Source: Changchengzhania lutea (GTDB lineage Bacteria; Bacteroidota; Bacteroidia; Flavobacteriales; Flavobacteriaceae). Taken from it: a DNA stretch of 64,000 nucleotides. Both the position numbers and the translations under genes were made by a program. Location of the stretch: the NCBI RefSeq assembly GCF_006974145.1, contig NZ_CP039456.1, positions 2,200,001-2,264,000 on the forward strand, written 5' to 3'. The notes beneath the pieces were generated by a model. It ran no database searches. It was not told the origin of the DNA and worked only from the letters and a program-made list of their open reading frames with translations. Positions 18,581-27,865 of the stretch are shown piece by piece (within the stretch, counting starts at the first letter, position 1; every line of letters begins with the position of its first letter).

Positions 18581-19087
18581 TTAAATACCTAAGTCTTTTT
18601 TCACGTCATCTAAAAGATTTTTACCATCTGCTAAAATAGTAACCCCTTGCGCAGAATCAAAAACATAATCAAAACCTTGGGCTCTTGCTACTTTTAAAAT
18701 AGCAGCCTTTGCTTTTTCAGTGATAGGTTGTAATAAATCAATTTCCTTTTTTTGCAAATCTTTTTGAGCATCTGCTTGAAATTGTTGAATGCGTTGTTGT
18801 TTCTCTTGAATTTCCTGTCCTCTTTTTGCGTTTTCTTCTTCAGTTTTAGTAGAAGCTTCAGCTTCGTACTGTTTTAATAAGGTTTGAAATTCAGTTACCG
18901 AACTTTGAATGTCTGTTTGATACGTTTTACTTAAAGTTTCAAGTTGTGCCTGTGCGGCCTTCATCTCTGGCATGGCCGTAATTAATTCCTGCGTATTTAT
19001 ATGAGCAACTTTACTTTGAGCTTGTGCGAAACTTAGTGTTCCAATACATAATGCTGTTGCTAATAAGAGAGTTTTAAATTGTTTCAT
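18581..19087 (-). CDS. OmpH/Skp family periplasmic chaperone (short paralogue)
   Basis: 168 residues. A signal peptide ends in SFAQAQ, then the OmpH core starts with SKVAHINTQELITAMPEMKAAQAQLE. A long alpha-helical middle (about 45-130), rich in E/K/Q with heptads, forms the tentacle arms, and the domain closes with YVFDSAQGVTILADG. Skp-type trimers carry unfolded outer-membrane proteins across the periplasm. It is the last gene of the bamA-ompH-ompH group, 30 bases after its larger paralogue, and is followed by a terminator. Confidence 0.92.
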   Translation of the reverse strand: MKQFKTLLLATALCIGTLSFAQAQSKVAHINTQELITAMPEMKAAQAQLETLSKTYQTDIQSSVTEFQTLLKQYEAEASTKTEEENAKRGQEIQEKQQRIQQFQADAQKDLQKKEIDLLQPITEKAKAAILKVARAQGFDYVFDSAQGVTILADGKNLLDDVKKDLGI

Positions 19088-19117
19088 TTTTAAATAGTAT
19101 TAGTGTGTTATAAATTA

Positions 19118-20119
19118 TTAATTGTTGTTTATACTGTCTTTTGCCTTTTGGCGGTCTTCTAATATTTTCTGTTTTCTGGCTTCTAATTCTTTTTTTCTAG
19201 CTTCACGATCTTTTAATTTTTTTTGTCTGTTTTCCTCAATCAATTGCGCTCTTGTCTTGGTCTCGGCACTTTCATTTGCATCGGCAGGTTTTGCTGCATC
19301 TTCATCCCCTTCTGCTGTTGGGGTTTCTATAGTTTGCTTTCTTGCATCAAGTTTAGCTTGTTTCGCTTTTGCGCGATCCTCTAATATTTTCTGCCGTCTT
19401 GCTGCCGCTTCCTGTTTTTTTGCTTCACGAGACTCTAAAATTTCCTGTCTGCGTTTTTCAACAGCACTTTCACGAGCTTGTTTTTTCTCTTCAAGGGCTT
19501 TTTCGCGCTCCTCTAACTCGTAATTAATCTCAGGTAACAATTCTTCATCTTCCGCAGCTTTACGTTCTGCTTTAGATTGGGCTTGGTTTCGTTTTGCCGA
19601 TCTTGTGATACTTCTAATAATTTGATCGCTCAAATCCAGTTGTTTCGCTGAATATAACATAATCCCATCTGTCGATTTATCAAGAATAATATCATATTTT
19701 CTAGACGATGCCAAATCTTGAACTGCTGCAAATATTTGATCTTGAATAGGTTGCATTAACTGTTTCTTTTGAAGCATTAAATCGCCGTTAGGTCCAAATC
19801 GCTTTTGCTGATAGTCTAATATTTCTTTTTCTTCAAAAGTGATGTCTTCCTCACGTTCGTTGATTAGCTCTTTTGTTAAAAGAACTTTCTCATTGCTTAG
19901 ATCTTTTCGCTTTTGCTCAACCGTTCCCAATTTCACCTCAATTTCATTTTTCCATTTCTGGGCTTTTTGATCTAATTGCGAATTTGCTTCCTGATATTCT
20001 GGAACATTCTCTAAAATATACTCCGTATCTATATAAGCAATTCTAACACCGCGTTGTGCGTGGAGCGAGTAGCTTAGCATAAAAACCAATGTCAGTAAAA
20101 AAAGAACGTTATGTTTCAT
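19118..20119 (-). CDS. OmpH/Skp family protein with extended charged coiled-coil tail
   Basis: About 333 residues from the ATG at 20119, where a standard signal peptide (NVLFLLTLVFMLSYSLHAQ) begins; a frame from 20209 would add 30 residues in front of it. The OmpH core (about 22-175) has the IAYIDTEYILENVPEYQEA opening and KYDIILDKSTDGIMLYSAK closing. The C-terminal half (about 180-333) is highly charged and repetitive, with three or more copies of a unit like ARRQKILEDRAKAKQ. Ordinary Skp is about 160 residues, so the tail is an added coiled-coil or linker. It follows bamA on the same strand. Confidence 0.88.
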   Translation of the reverse strand: MKHNVLFLLTLVFMLSYSLHAQRGVRIAYIDTEYILENVPEYQEANSQLDQKAQKWKNEIEVKLGTVEQKRKDLSNEKVLLTKELINEREEDITFEEKEILDYQQKRFGPNGDLMLQKKQLMQPIQDQIFAAVQDLASSRKYDIILDKSTDGIMLYSAKQLDLSDQIIRSITRSAKRNQAQSKAERKAAEDEELLPEINYELEEREKALEEKKQARESAVEKRRQEILESREAKKQEAAARRQKILEDRAKAKQAKLDARKQTIETPTAEGDEDAAKPADANESAETKTRAQLIEENRQKKLKDREARKKELEARKQKILEDRQKAKDSINNN

Positions 20120-20551
20120 GTGATATTTTTTATTTTTCTTAATGGTCACATGTAATATCCATATAAGCTTCTCTCTATATGATTGAATTTTCAGTAATGG
20201 ATGTTTCATCTGTTAAATATTTTTATCATTTAATATACATAAACTCTAAAAAAGACAGATGATTTTACGAATTCTGTCACTTCTATGAATTTGTCATTTC
20301 AAAATTAACGAAAATTAATCTGAAAAATTTCAATTCATATTCAAATCATCAATGGGTTATTAGAAAATATCGTGCCAAAATTAATTCTTAGATAACTTTT
20401 GATTATTAATCATTTGCATAATTATGAAAATAATTTAAATTTATGTACAACTAACTGATTCATTTTATAACATTAAATTCATTAATACTTGATTTCGCAA
20501 GAATGCTATTTGATATATTCAAATAATTTAAGTGTTGAATGGCTTTATGAA
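20120..20551 (-). promoter_or_regulatory. Gap between bamA and ompH with candidate promoter
   Basis: 432 AT-rich bases without a gene. Minus-strand TAATTTTG (20300-20307) with TTG at 20331-20333 (23-base spacer) is a possible Bacteroidota promoter for the ompH pair. A second TAATTTTG at 20376-20383 lacks a -33 partner. No repeat or RNA gene is evident. Confidence 0.35.
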
Positions 20552-23152
20552 TTAAAATTGCTGTCCGATAATAAAGTGAGTTTCCCAACCATGTTTAACT
20601 GTTTCACCAGGTAAGGCATCAAAACCATGACCGAAATCGATACCTAATAATCCAAAGGCAGGCATAAAAATACGAATCCCTAAACCAGCAGATCGTTTAA
20701 TATTAAATGGATTGTAATCTCTAAAATTAGTATAAGATGCTCCACCTTCTAAAAACCCTAAGGCATAGATTTTTGCAGAAGCTTTAAGCGTGATAGGGTA
20801 ACGCAATTCTAAAGAGAACTTATTATACACGGTACCACCATCTTGATTTGATAACGATTGGTTTGGATAGCCTCGTAATTGAATTACCTCACGGCCATCT
20901 AGACTATAGTTTCCAAGACCATCGCCTCCAAGGAAGAAACGTTCAAAAGGAATCACGCCACGATCATTGTTATAGGCGCCTAGAAATCCAAATTCTACAC
21001 TTGGCCGTAATACCAAATCTTTGGCAACTTGGGTGTACCAATCACCTTTAAAATTCACTTTGTAAAATTCTAACCATTTAAAACGTTTCTGATCTATTTC
21101 GCCAATTCTTTCAGATGCATTATTTCTTGCAGTCGTTGTTTGTGACACATCACCAATAATAACTTCATTTTGTTCACGTTCTTCTTTTAATGCTGTATAG
21201 TCTACATCGTTAAAAAGGGAATAGGGTAGTGAGAATTTACCTGATATTGAAAAATTAGAACCACCTGTTGGATAAATGGGGTCTACACGTGTATTATTTC
21301 TGGTTAAACCAATGGTGTAAGATAGATTATTGGCACTACCATTACCAAAGGTGAATAAGCCCGTGTTATAATTCTTTAAATCGTAATGTTGAAAGCTGAC
21401 CGCTTGAGACAATGTAAAGAAATCATCTGGGACTGTTAAACGTTTTGCTAAACCAACAGAAAGCCCAGTAATATTAAATCTCTTAGATTTATCAGCATTT
21501 CTAGTGACCGGATTATATAAAAACTGCTTGGTATGTGATAACGATGTTGAAAACTGCACGGGTCTTTTTCCTCCCAACCAAGGTTCGGAAAATGAGAAAC
21601 TATAGGTTTGAAAGAAGCGACTGGCCTGTAAGCGTAAAGAAAGTTTTTGGCCATCACCCATAGGGATAGGTTTATAAGCGTCTTTTTTAAAGATATCTTT
21701 AATGGCGAAATTGTTAAACGACAGCCCTAAAGTACCAATGAAACCACCACCGCCATAACCACCTTGCAATTCTATTTGACTGGAGCCCGTTTCTTTTACG
21801 GCATATTCCATATCTATGGTGCCTTCAACGGGGTTTGGATTGTTAAAGTTTGGCGAGATCTCTTGGGCATCAAAAAAGCCCAATTGCCCCAATTCACGAA
21901 CTGTTCTTACTACGTTAGCTTTGCTGTATAATTGTCCAGGACGGGTACGCAGTTCTCTATAAATAACATGGTCATTGGTTTTGTCATTTCCAACAACGCT
22001 CACCTCGTTAAAATAAGCAGGCTTGCCTTCAGAAATTCTAATTTCCATATCAATAACGTTCCCATCAGCACCAACTTCAACAGCATTGATACTGGAAAAC
22101 AAATACCCGCTATTTTGATAAAGGTTTGTAATGTCGTCTGCGTCTGGTTTAGAATCATCAGCAATACGTTTTTGTAGTTCTATACCATTATACGTGTCCC
22201 CCTTTTTAATACGAAGCATTCTTGCTAGTTGCGCATTCGTATACACCGTATTACCAATAAAGGTTACATCTCCGAAGGTGTATTTTTCACCCTCCTCTAA
22301 ACTGATATCCAAGGTGACGGTTTTATTATTATTATAAATGATGCTATCACTTAAGATTCGAGCATCTCGATAGCCATTCTCCTTATATTTATCTATAACA
22401 CTAATAAGATCTTCATTATAGTCTGCTTCAATGTATTTTGAACGTTTTAATAATCGGATACGGTTGATTTTCTTAGTATTTTTCATGCTCTTTCTAAGTT
22501 TTTTATCACTTAGAATTTCATTGCCGCTAAACACAATATCTTTAACTTTTACTTTTTCACCTTTGTCAATATTAACGACCATATTCACTTTCGCACTTCC
22601 TGTAGAATCCTTTGCTACATCAATAAGATTGATATTAACTTTTGTATTTAAGAAGCCGTCTTTTTGATATTTCGTTGTGAGGTAGTTTTTAGTAGTTGTC
22701 ACTAAGTTTTCGGTAACCTTAGTGCCTTTAACAAGTTTGTTATCATCAATAATACCTTGTTTTTTCCCTTTTTTAACGCCGTTTATTTTTAACTCGTTAA
22801 GCTGTGGTAAATCTGATAGTTTTATTTCTAAAAAAGCGACGTTGTCTTCTACTTTGGTAATGTATATTTCAATATCACTAAACAGTTTAGAGTTCCAAAG
22901 TTTTTTTATGGCCGTACTAATATCCTCACCAGGAATCGTCATTTCTTTGCCTTTTCTTAGACCAGAATAAGTAACAATAGTCTGTTCGCTAAATGAGGTG
23001 TTGCCAGAGACCGTAATGCCGCCCAGTGTGTATTTTTTACCGTTACTATAATCTAAATCTTGAGCATAACTATGGGATGCAAATAGAATAAGGACTAAGG
23101 CAATACATTTTGTAAATAATGTGATAGGTGAGTTATTAGCTAAGTTGTTCAC
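20552..23152 (-). CDS. bamA: BamA, outer membrane protein assembly factor
   Basis: About 866 residues. The frame extends to 23266, but that part lies inside uppS. I favour the GTG at 23152, which overlaps uppS by 17 bases and starts just before the signal peptide (FTKCIALVLILFASHSYAQ); an ATG at 23203 is the alternative. Five POTRA domains are suggested by repeats such as ITVSGNTSF, LKINGVKKGKK, IVFSGNEILSDKKLRKSM, VTFIGNTVYTNAQLARML and VSVVGNDKTNDHVIYREL. A 16-strand barrel follows with VRGYP-like VIQLRGYPNQ and a final aromatic-ending IIGQQF. It inserts beta-barrel proteins into the outer membrane. Confidence 0.93.
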   Translation of the reverse strand: MNNLANNSPITLFTKCIALVLILFASHSYAQDLDYSNGKKYTLGGITVSGNTSFSEQTIVTYSGLRKGKEMTIPGEDISTAIKKLWNSKLFSDIEIYITKVEDNVAFLEIKLSDLPQLNELKINGVKKGKKQGIIDDNKLVKGTKVTENLVTTTKNYLTTKYQKDGFLNTKVNINLIDVAKDSTGSAKVNMVVNIDKGEKVKVKDIVFSGNEILSDKKLRKSMKNTKKINRIRLLKRSKYIEADYNEDLISVIDKYKENGYRDARILSDSIIYNNNKTVTLDISLEEGEKYTFGDVTFIGNTVYTNAQLARMLRIKKGDTYNGIELQKRIADDSKPDADDITNLYQNSGYLFSSINAVEVGADGNVIDMEIRISEGKPAYFNEVSVVGNDKTNDHVIYRELRTRPGQLYSKANVVRTVRELGQLGFFDAQEISPNFNNPNPVEGTIDMEYAVKETGSSQIELQGGYGGGGFIGTLGLSFNNFAIKDIFKKDAYKPIPMGDGQKLSLRLQASRFFQTYSFSFSEPWLGGKRPVQFSTSLSHTKQFLYNPVTRNADKSKRFNITGLSVGLAKRLTVPDDFFTLSQAVSFQHYDLKNYNTGLFTFGNGSANNLSYTIGLTRNNTRVDPIYPTGGSNFSISGKFSLPYSLFNDVDYTALKEEREQNEVIIGDVSQTTTARNNASERIGEIDQKRFKWLEFYKVNFKGDWYTQVAKDLVLRPSVEFGFLGAYNNDRGVIPFERFFLGGDGLGNYSLDGREVIQLRGYPNQSLSNQDGGTVYNKFSLELRYPITLKASAKIYALGFLEGGASYTNFRDYNPFNIKRSAGLGIRIFMPAFGLLGIDFGHGFDALPGETVKHGWETHFIIGQQF

Positions 23153-23876
23153 TTGTTTTCCCAAATCGTCGTTCTCTTTTTTGATATTCAATAATAGCTT
23201 CATACAAATGTTGCTTCGTAAAATCTGGCCATAAAACCTGTGTAAAATATAATTCTGCGTAGGCAATTTGCCAGAGTAAAAAATTACTTATTCGTTGCTC
23301 TCCGCTTGTTCTAATAAGCAAATCTACATCTGGTAAATTTCGCGTGTAAAGATGCTCATTTATAATTGATTCATCAATTTTTTCTACCGAAATTATATTA
23401 TTTTTAACTTTAATACTGATTTCTTTAACAGTGTTTAGCAATTCTTCTCTTGACCCGTAACTTAAAGCCAAGGTTAGCGTCATGTGCGTATTGTGTTTTG
23501 TGTTATCTATAACTTCATGAAGCTCTTTGTATACTTTTTTAGGTAAGGTGCCTAAGTTTCCTATAGCGGTAAGTTTTATGTTATTGTCCTGAAGTGTTTT
23601 AATTTCTTTTTTTAATGAGGAAACCAATAATTTCATGAGTGTCTGTACCTCCAATTTTGGTCGGTTCCAGTTTTCTGTAGAAAAAGCATATAAGGTTAAA
23701 TTTTGAATCCCCAGTTCTGCCGAAGCTTCCACCACTTGTCTAACAGACTTGGTGCCATTTTCATGACCAATGGCTCTAATTAATCCTTGTTGTTTAGCCC
23801 AACGGCCATTGCCATCCATTATTATCGCGATGTGCTTTGGTAATTGTTTGAGTGCTATGTGTTCTTTTAAATCCAT
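23136..23876 (-). CDS. uppS: Isoprenyl transferase (undecaprenyl diphosphate synthase)
   Basis: About 246 residues from the ATG at 23876 (MDLKEHIALKQLPKHIAIIMDGNGRWAK). The earlier ATG at 23909 would overlap the upstream gene by 32 bases. Cis-prenyltransferase motifs are complete: MDGNGRWA with the catalytic Asp, GxxNGTKSVRQVVE, TLYAFSTENWNRP, LALSYGSREEL, DVDLLIRTSGEQRISNFLLWQIAYAELYF. It makes the C55 lipid carrier for peptidoglycan and O-antigen sugars at the cytoplasmic membrane. It lies one base after the DUF6089 gene and overlaps bamA, forming an envelope operon. Confidence 0.95.
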   Translation of the reverse strand: MDLKEHIALKQLPKHIAIIMDGNGRWAKQQGLIRAIGHENGTKSVRQVVEASAELGIQNLTLYAFSTENWNRPKLEVQTLMKLLVSSLKKEIKTLQDNNIKLTAIGNLGTLPKKVYKELHEVIDNTKHNTHMTLTLALSYGSREELLNTVKEISIKVKNNIISVEKIDESIINEHLYTRNLPDVDLLIRTSGEQRISNFLLWQIAYAELYFTQVLWPDFTKQHLYEAIIEYQKRERRFGKTSEQLS

Positions 23877-23877
23877 T

Positions 23878-24564
23878 TTAGTTTGGGCAATAACACGGGT
23901 TTTCTCCAAAGGTATACGTTAAAGTTAAACCAGAGAACACATACCAGTCATTATTATTTATATTTCCAAATTTATTATTTAGTCTTGAACTGTTTTTTGG
24001 CACACTACCGTCAATACCGTCTGTAAATGTATAACGTGCACCAACTTCTAGTCCTAATACAAAGCTATTAATAAAAGTTGTTTTAAACCCCAGAACCATA
24101 GGAATACCGAAAGCCCAACTGGATGTGTTTTCGGCAAGTTGGACACCATTATTAAAATACAGGTCATCAAACTTCACTGCACTAATTCCTGAATATATAT
24201 ATGGTGTTGCCTCGGTCCTTCCTGAGTGTAAATCGAAATCCCAAAAGTTAAATTCCATGCCTGCTGAAACTTCTAATAAATTTGAGTTAAAGCGGTAATC
24301 CCTTTGAATACGTTTTGGGTCGTCTGATCTAAAGTCGTACCCTATTAAATCTGAATAAATTACTGAAGCCCTCCAAGAGTGCCTACTGCTTTTATTCCAT
24401 TTAAGTAACAATCCCAATGCCGGCGCATCTGGCGATATGTAGTCTGTTTTACCAACATCGCCAATAAAGTTGCTTCCACCAGCAAAACCCCCGATTTCAA
24501 AAATTTGGGAATAGCTTAAATGAATGCTTAAAATACTCAATATCAATACGGTTACATGCCTCAT
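23878..24564 (-). CDS. DUF6089 family outer membrane beta-barrel protein
   Basis: 228 residues. A signal peptide (cleavage after SYSQ, about 20) is followed by an alternating-strand body with EIGGFAGGSNFIGDVGKTDYISPDAPALGLLLKW, the conserved DUF6089 opening. It ends with a strand and an FGENPCYCPN tail. It is found directly upstream of uppS-bamA in many flavobacteria, so a structural role in the outer membrane is likely. No enzymatic motif is visible. Confidence 0.85.
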   Translation of the reverse strand: MRHVTVLILSILSIHLSYSQIFEIGGFAGGSNFIGDVGKTDYISPDAPALGLLLKWNKSSRHSWRASVIYSDLIGYDFRSDDPKRIQRDYRFNSNLLEVSAGMEFNFWDFDLHSGRTEATPYIYSGISAVKFDDLYFNNGVQLAENTSSWAFGIPMVLGFKTTFINSFVLGLEVGARYTFTDGIDGSVPKNSSRLNNKFGNINNNDWYVFSGLTLTYTFGENPCYCPN

Positions 24565-24581
24565 AAATATTCAAAAGTTTG

Positions 24582-24609
24582 CAAATATAATAAATAAGAT
24601 TAGCCCAAA
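24582..24609 (-). promoter_or_regulatory. Candidate promoter of the DUF6089-uppS-bamA operon
   Basis: On the minus strand TTTG (24606-24609), a 16-base spacer and TATATTTG (24582-24589) resemble the flavobacterial promoter. The spacer is slightly short. A start site about seven bases further would give a leader of about ten bases. Confidence 0.5.
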
Positions 24610-24662
24610 ATAATTTGAGCCAATTAGATGTATGTAAAACAGGATTTATACTAAATTATTGT

Positions 24663-25550
24663 CTAATTGCGCTTGTCTTCGCCCCAAAGTAATTTTTTGC
24701 GAAGGGTGTCTAAAAAGCTTTGGTTAAATAGATCGATCATCTTAATTTTAAACGGGGCCTTTTTAATGGTGATCAGTGTGCCGTCTTCTAAGGTAGCAAT
24801 TCTTGAATCTAAAGACACTAGGTGATTGTCTTCACGACCATGAACCCGTAATTGTATTTCGGTGGCATCGGTTATTATCAATGGACGTGCACTTAAATTG
24901 TGAGGCGCAATAGGGGTTAATACAAAGCTATTGGTGTCTGGTGTAATTACGGGACCGCCACAACTTAATGAGTAGCCTGTAGAACCTGTGGGTGTTGATA
25001 CGATTAAACCATCACTCCAATATGAGGTTAGATATTCGCCATTTAGGTGGGTTTCCACCGTTATCATCGAGGTTGTGTTTTTTCTGCTTACCGCAATTTC
25101 GTTAAGCGCGAAATTAAAGGGTGTGATGTCCTCATTTTCTGGTGTGGTTTCAATAGCTAGTAAGCTACGTTCTGAAATTTTATATTTTCCATCAATAATA
25201 TTTTGAATGGCCTGTTCTATTTCATCAACTTGAATGGTAGCTAAAAATCCTAAACGTCCTGTGTTTATGCCAATAATAGGGATGTCTATATCCTTAACAA
25301 ATGTAATGGCTCTTAAAATAGTGCCATCGCCACCCACGCTTACTAATAAGTCGAAACTGGTGTCTAGTGTGTCAAAGGTTTTAAAGGTACTGTAATATTG
25401 ATTATTGGATGTCTTGTCCTTAATAAGATGAAAAAACTCTGTTTCTATATAGGCATCGACATCCTTTTTAAGCAAGTAATTAAAAAGTGTTTCAACTGAA
25501 ATGGATGTGGTGTCATTGTAAAATCGTCCAAAAACTGCAACCTTCATCAT
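24663..25550 (-). CDS. nadK: NAD kinase
   Basis: 295 residues. The NAD kinase motifs are present: LLVSVGGDGTILRA (GGDG, about residue 72), IIGINTGRLGFLA, LNEIAVSRKNTTSMI, the YWSDGLIVSTPTGSTGYSLSCGGPVI region, and APHNLSARPLII. It phosphorylates NAD to NADP with ATP in the cytoplasm. The start may be either of two adjacent ATGs (25550 or 25547). The first ATG directly abuts the stop codon of the CBS gene, so the two are one transcript. Confidence 0.95.
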   Translation of the reverse strand: MMKVAVFGRFYNDTTSISVETLFNYLLKKDVDAYIETEFFHLIKDKTSNNQYYSTFKTFDTLDTSFDLLVSVGGDGTILRAITFVKDIDIPIIGINTGRLGFLATIQVDEIEQAIQNIIDGKYKISERSLLAIETTPENEDITPFNFALNEIAVSRKNTTSMITVETHLNGEYLTSYWSDGLIVSTPTGSTGYSLSCGGPVITPDTNSFVLTPIAPHNLSARPLIITDATEIQLRVHGREDNHLVSLDSRIATLEDGTLITIKKAPFKIKMIDLFNQSFLDTLRKKLLWGEDKRN

Positions 25551-26210
25551 CTACATATTTAAATATTTATTCAAATAATCTGAACGCTCTTTTAAACTTT
25601 CAATATAACCATCCTCTTCATGCCCTGAGATGATATTATAACTGTATCGTCTAAATGTATGAATGAGACTGCTAAGTCCGATATTACCTATTTTCAAAGT
25701 GACCTGAGCCAAATCACTATTGCTTTTAGATACAAAGGCCCCAAGTAGTTTGCCGTCATTAGATTCGACAATTTGGCTAATTTCACTAAAAGAATAATCA
25801 TTTATCCCCTTTTCAACCACGAGTATGCCCCCAGCTTCAGAGAAAAATGGCGACTCGCTGAACAAACTAATTATATCATTTAATTCATAGTACCCTAAAT
25901 AGTCATTCTTGTCATTAAGAACAGGCATAATATTCGTGCTGTTTTTAGCGAAAATTTCCAGAACATCTAACCACATGGTACTATCGCGAACAAAAAAATC
26001 TTCGAGAGCAGATTTATAGTCACCAATTAACTTATTGCTTTCAAAGCAATGGGCATCATTTTCAGAAAAACTACCTAGATAGGTATGGTTCTCATCCTCA
26101 ATAGGAATATGTGAGTAGGTCAGTTGATTGAACAGCAATTGCAATTCACCTATTTTACTGGTTATAGGTAAAGGTTTAATGTCATTTATTAAGTATTCTG
26201 AAAGATTCAT
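25551..26210 (-). CDS. CBS domain-containing protein
   Basis: 219 residues. Two N-terminal CBS motifs span about residues 10-125 (KPLPITSKIGELQLLFNQLTYSHIPIEDENHTYLG and DSTMWLDVLEIFAKNSTNIMPVLNDKNDYLGYYELNDII). A C-terminal ACT-like region (about 130-215) follows with GILVVEKGINDYSFSEISQIVESNDGKLLG. CBS pairs bind adenosine nucleotides, so it may act as a regulator, possibly of the adjacent NAD kinase. The direct abutment with nadK is typical of flavobacteria. The ligand is unknown. Confidence 0.85.
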   Translation of the reverse strand: MNLSEYLINDIKPLPITSKIGELQLLFNQLTYSHIPIEDENHTYLGSFSENDAHCFESNKLIGDYKSALEDFFVRDSTMWLDVLEIFAKNSTNIMPVLNDKNDYLGYYELNDIISLFSESPFFSEAGGILVVEKGINDYSFSEISQIVESNDGKLLGAFVSKSNSDLAQVTLKIGNIGLSSLIHTFRRYSYNIISGHEEDGYIESLKERSDYLNKYLNM

Positions 26211-26299
26211 TTTATCAACTTATGGATTATGCAAATTAATCAAAAAAATAGGATATAAGGGTGTTCTACTTTGTATTTTTGTGATATAAAATGAGATGC

Positions 26300-27013
26300 A
26301 TGACAAAGCTAAGTGTAAATATTAATAAGATAGCCACATTACGAAATTCTCGAGGTGGCGATTTACCTAATGTGGTACAGTTTGCCAAAGATGTACAACG
26401 ATTTGGTGCCCAAGGGGTCACCATTCATCCAAGACCCGATGAGCGGCACATTAGATATCAAGACGCCCGAGATTTAAAAAGTGAAGTTTATACCGAATAT
26501 AATATTGAAGGCAATCCTGTAGATTCCTTTATGGAATTGGTGCTAAGTGTAAAACCAACACAGGTCACGTTGGTGCCAGATGCCGTGGATGCTATTACGA
26601 GCAACGCAGGATGGGATACTATAAAACACAAAGATTTTTTAGTTGATGTGATTAAGGAGTTTAAGCAAAATGGCATTAGAACATCCATTTTTGTCGACCC
26701 GGTTTTAAAACAAATTGAAGGCGCCAAAGCAACAGGAGCAGATAGGATAGAATTATATACCGAAGCGTTTGCGCACCAATATGGACTGGGCAATAAAGAT
26801 GCGATAAAACCATTTACAGCAAGTGCTGATTTGGCAAATGAGTTGGGTTTGGGTATCAATGCAGGTCATGATTTATCTTTAGATAATGTTAAATTTTTTA
26901 AGGATAAGATTCCTGAATTGTTAGAGGTTTCCATTGGGCATGCCCTGATTTCAGAAAGCTTGTATTTAGGTGTGGAGAACGTGATTCAAATGTATTTACA
27001 TAAACTTAAATAA
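26300..27013 (+). CDS. pdxJ: Pyridoxine 5'-phosphate synthase
   Basis: About 237 residues from the ATG at 26300 (MTKLSVNINKIATLRNSRGGD), the conserved N-terminus; an ATG at 26291 adds three residues. TIM-barrel signatures are visible: GAQGVTIHPRPDERHIRYQDARDL, PTQVTLVPDAVDAITSNAGWD, ADRIELYTEAFA, GINAGHDLSLDN and SIGHALISESLYLGV. It condenses 1-deoxyxylulose 5-phosphate with 3-amino-2-oxopropyl phosphate to make pyridoxine phosphate. TATTTTTG at 26274-26281 is a possible -7 element. It is divergent from the CBS-nadK pair. Confidence 0.95.
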   Translation: MTKLSVNINKIATLRNSRGGDLPNVVQFAKDVQRFGAQGVTIHPRPDERHIRYQDARDLKSEVYTEYNIEGNPVDSFMELVLSVKPTQVTLVPDAVDAITSNAGWDTIKHKDFLVDVIKEFKQNGIRTSIFVDPVLKQIEGAKATGADRIELYTEAFAHQYGLGNKDAIKPFTASADLANELGLGINAGHDLSLDNVKFFKDKIPELLEVSIGHALISESLYLGVENVIQMYLHKLK

Positions 27014-27074
27014 GTTGGTTTTATTCAGTTGGCAGTGAAAGCCATTTGTTTTCAAAAATTCAAACAATTAATTC

Positions 27075-27854
27075 ATGTCAAAAAAAAATATTTTATATTC
27101 AAATATTATTGGAGAAGGTAAGCCATTGGTTGTACTTCACGGGTTTTTGGGTTCGAGTGATAATTGGAAAACACTTGGAAAGCAATTTAATGAGCAAGGC
27201 TTTCTTCAGGTGCATTTAGTAGATCAACGAAATCACGGACGTAGTTTTTGGGATGACCAGTTTAATTACACGTTTCTAGCTCAAGATTTAAAAGCGTATT
27301 GTGAGTTTCACAATCTATCAGAAATTATATTAATTGGGCATTCTATGGGCGGAAAAACAGCCATGTTGTTTGCAACCCTATTCCCAGAAATGGTTTCTAA
27401 ATTAATTATCGCAGATATATCGCCACGTTATTATCCTACTCATCATGATGCTATTTTAGCTGGCTTAAGTGCCATAAACTTTGAAGCGGTTAAAAGTCGA
27501 GGAGAAGCAGATACGATTTTAAGTGATTATGTCTCCGATTTTGGAATCCGCCAATTCTTGTTAAAAAACCTGTATTGGATAGAAAAAGGAAAATTGGCAT
27601 TGCGCATTAATTTAGAAGTTTTAAAACGACAGGTAGAATCCATTGGAGAAGCCTTACCTGAAGATGCAAAGTTTACTGAAAACACGCTATTTATAAAGGG
27701 TGCGAAATCTGACTATATTAAGAGTGATGATGAAGTATTGATTAAAAAACATTTTCCCAACGCCACTATAGAAACCATAAAAAATGCTGGTCATTGGTTG
27801 CACGCCGAAAATCCAAAAGATTTTTATAATATTGTTATGCAATTCATTAACTAA
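27075..27854 (+). CDS. Alpha/beta hydrolase (YbfF-like esterase)
   Basis: 259 residues with the full alpha/beta hydrolase layout: LVVLHGFLGSSDNWKTL with the oxyanion-hole HGFLG, VDQRNHGRSFW, the nucleophile elbow GHSMGGKTAM (Ser about residue 95) and the catalytic His in NAGHWLHAENP (about residue 243). The RNHGRS motif is typical of the YbfF/abhydrolase-11 group. It probably hydrolyses acyl or thioesters in the cytoplasm; the substrate is unknown. It lies between pdxJ and the holin-like gene in the same direction. Confidence 0.9.
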   Translation: MSKKNILYSNIIGEGKPLVVLHGFLGSSDNWKTLGKQFNEQGFLQVHLVDQRNHGRSFWDDQFNYTFLAQDLKAYCEFHNLSEIILIGHSMGGKTAMLFATLFPEMVSKLIIADISPRYYPTHHDAILAGLSAINFEAVKSRGEADTILSDYVSDFGIRQFLLKNLYWIEKGKLALRINLEVLKRQVESIGEALPEDAKFTENTLFIKGAKSDYIKSDDEVLIKKHFPNATIETIKNAGHWLHAENPKDFYNIVMQFIN

Positions 27855-27865
27855 AAACTATTCAT

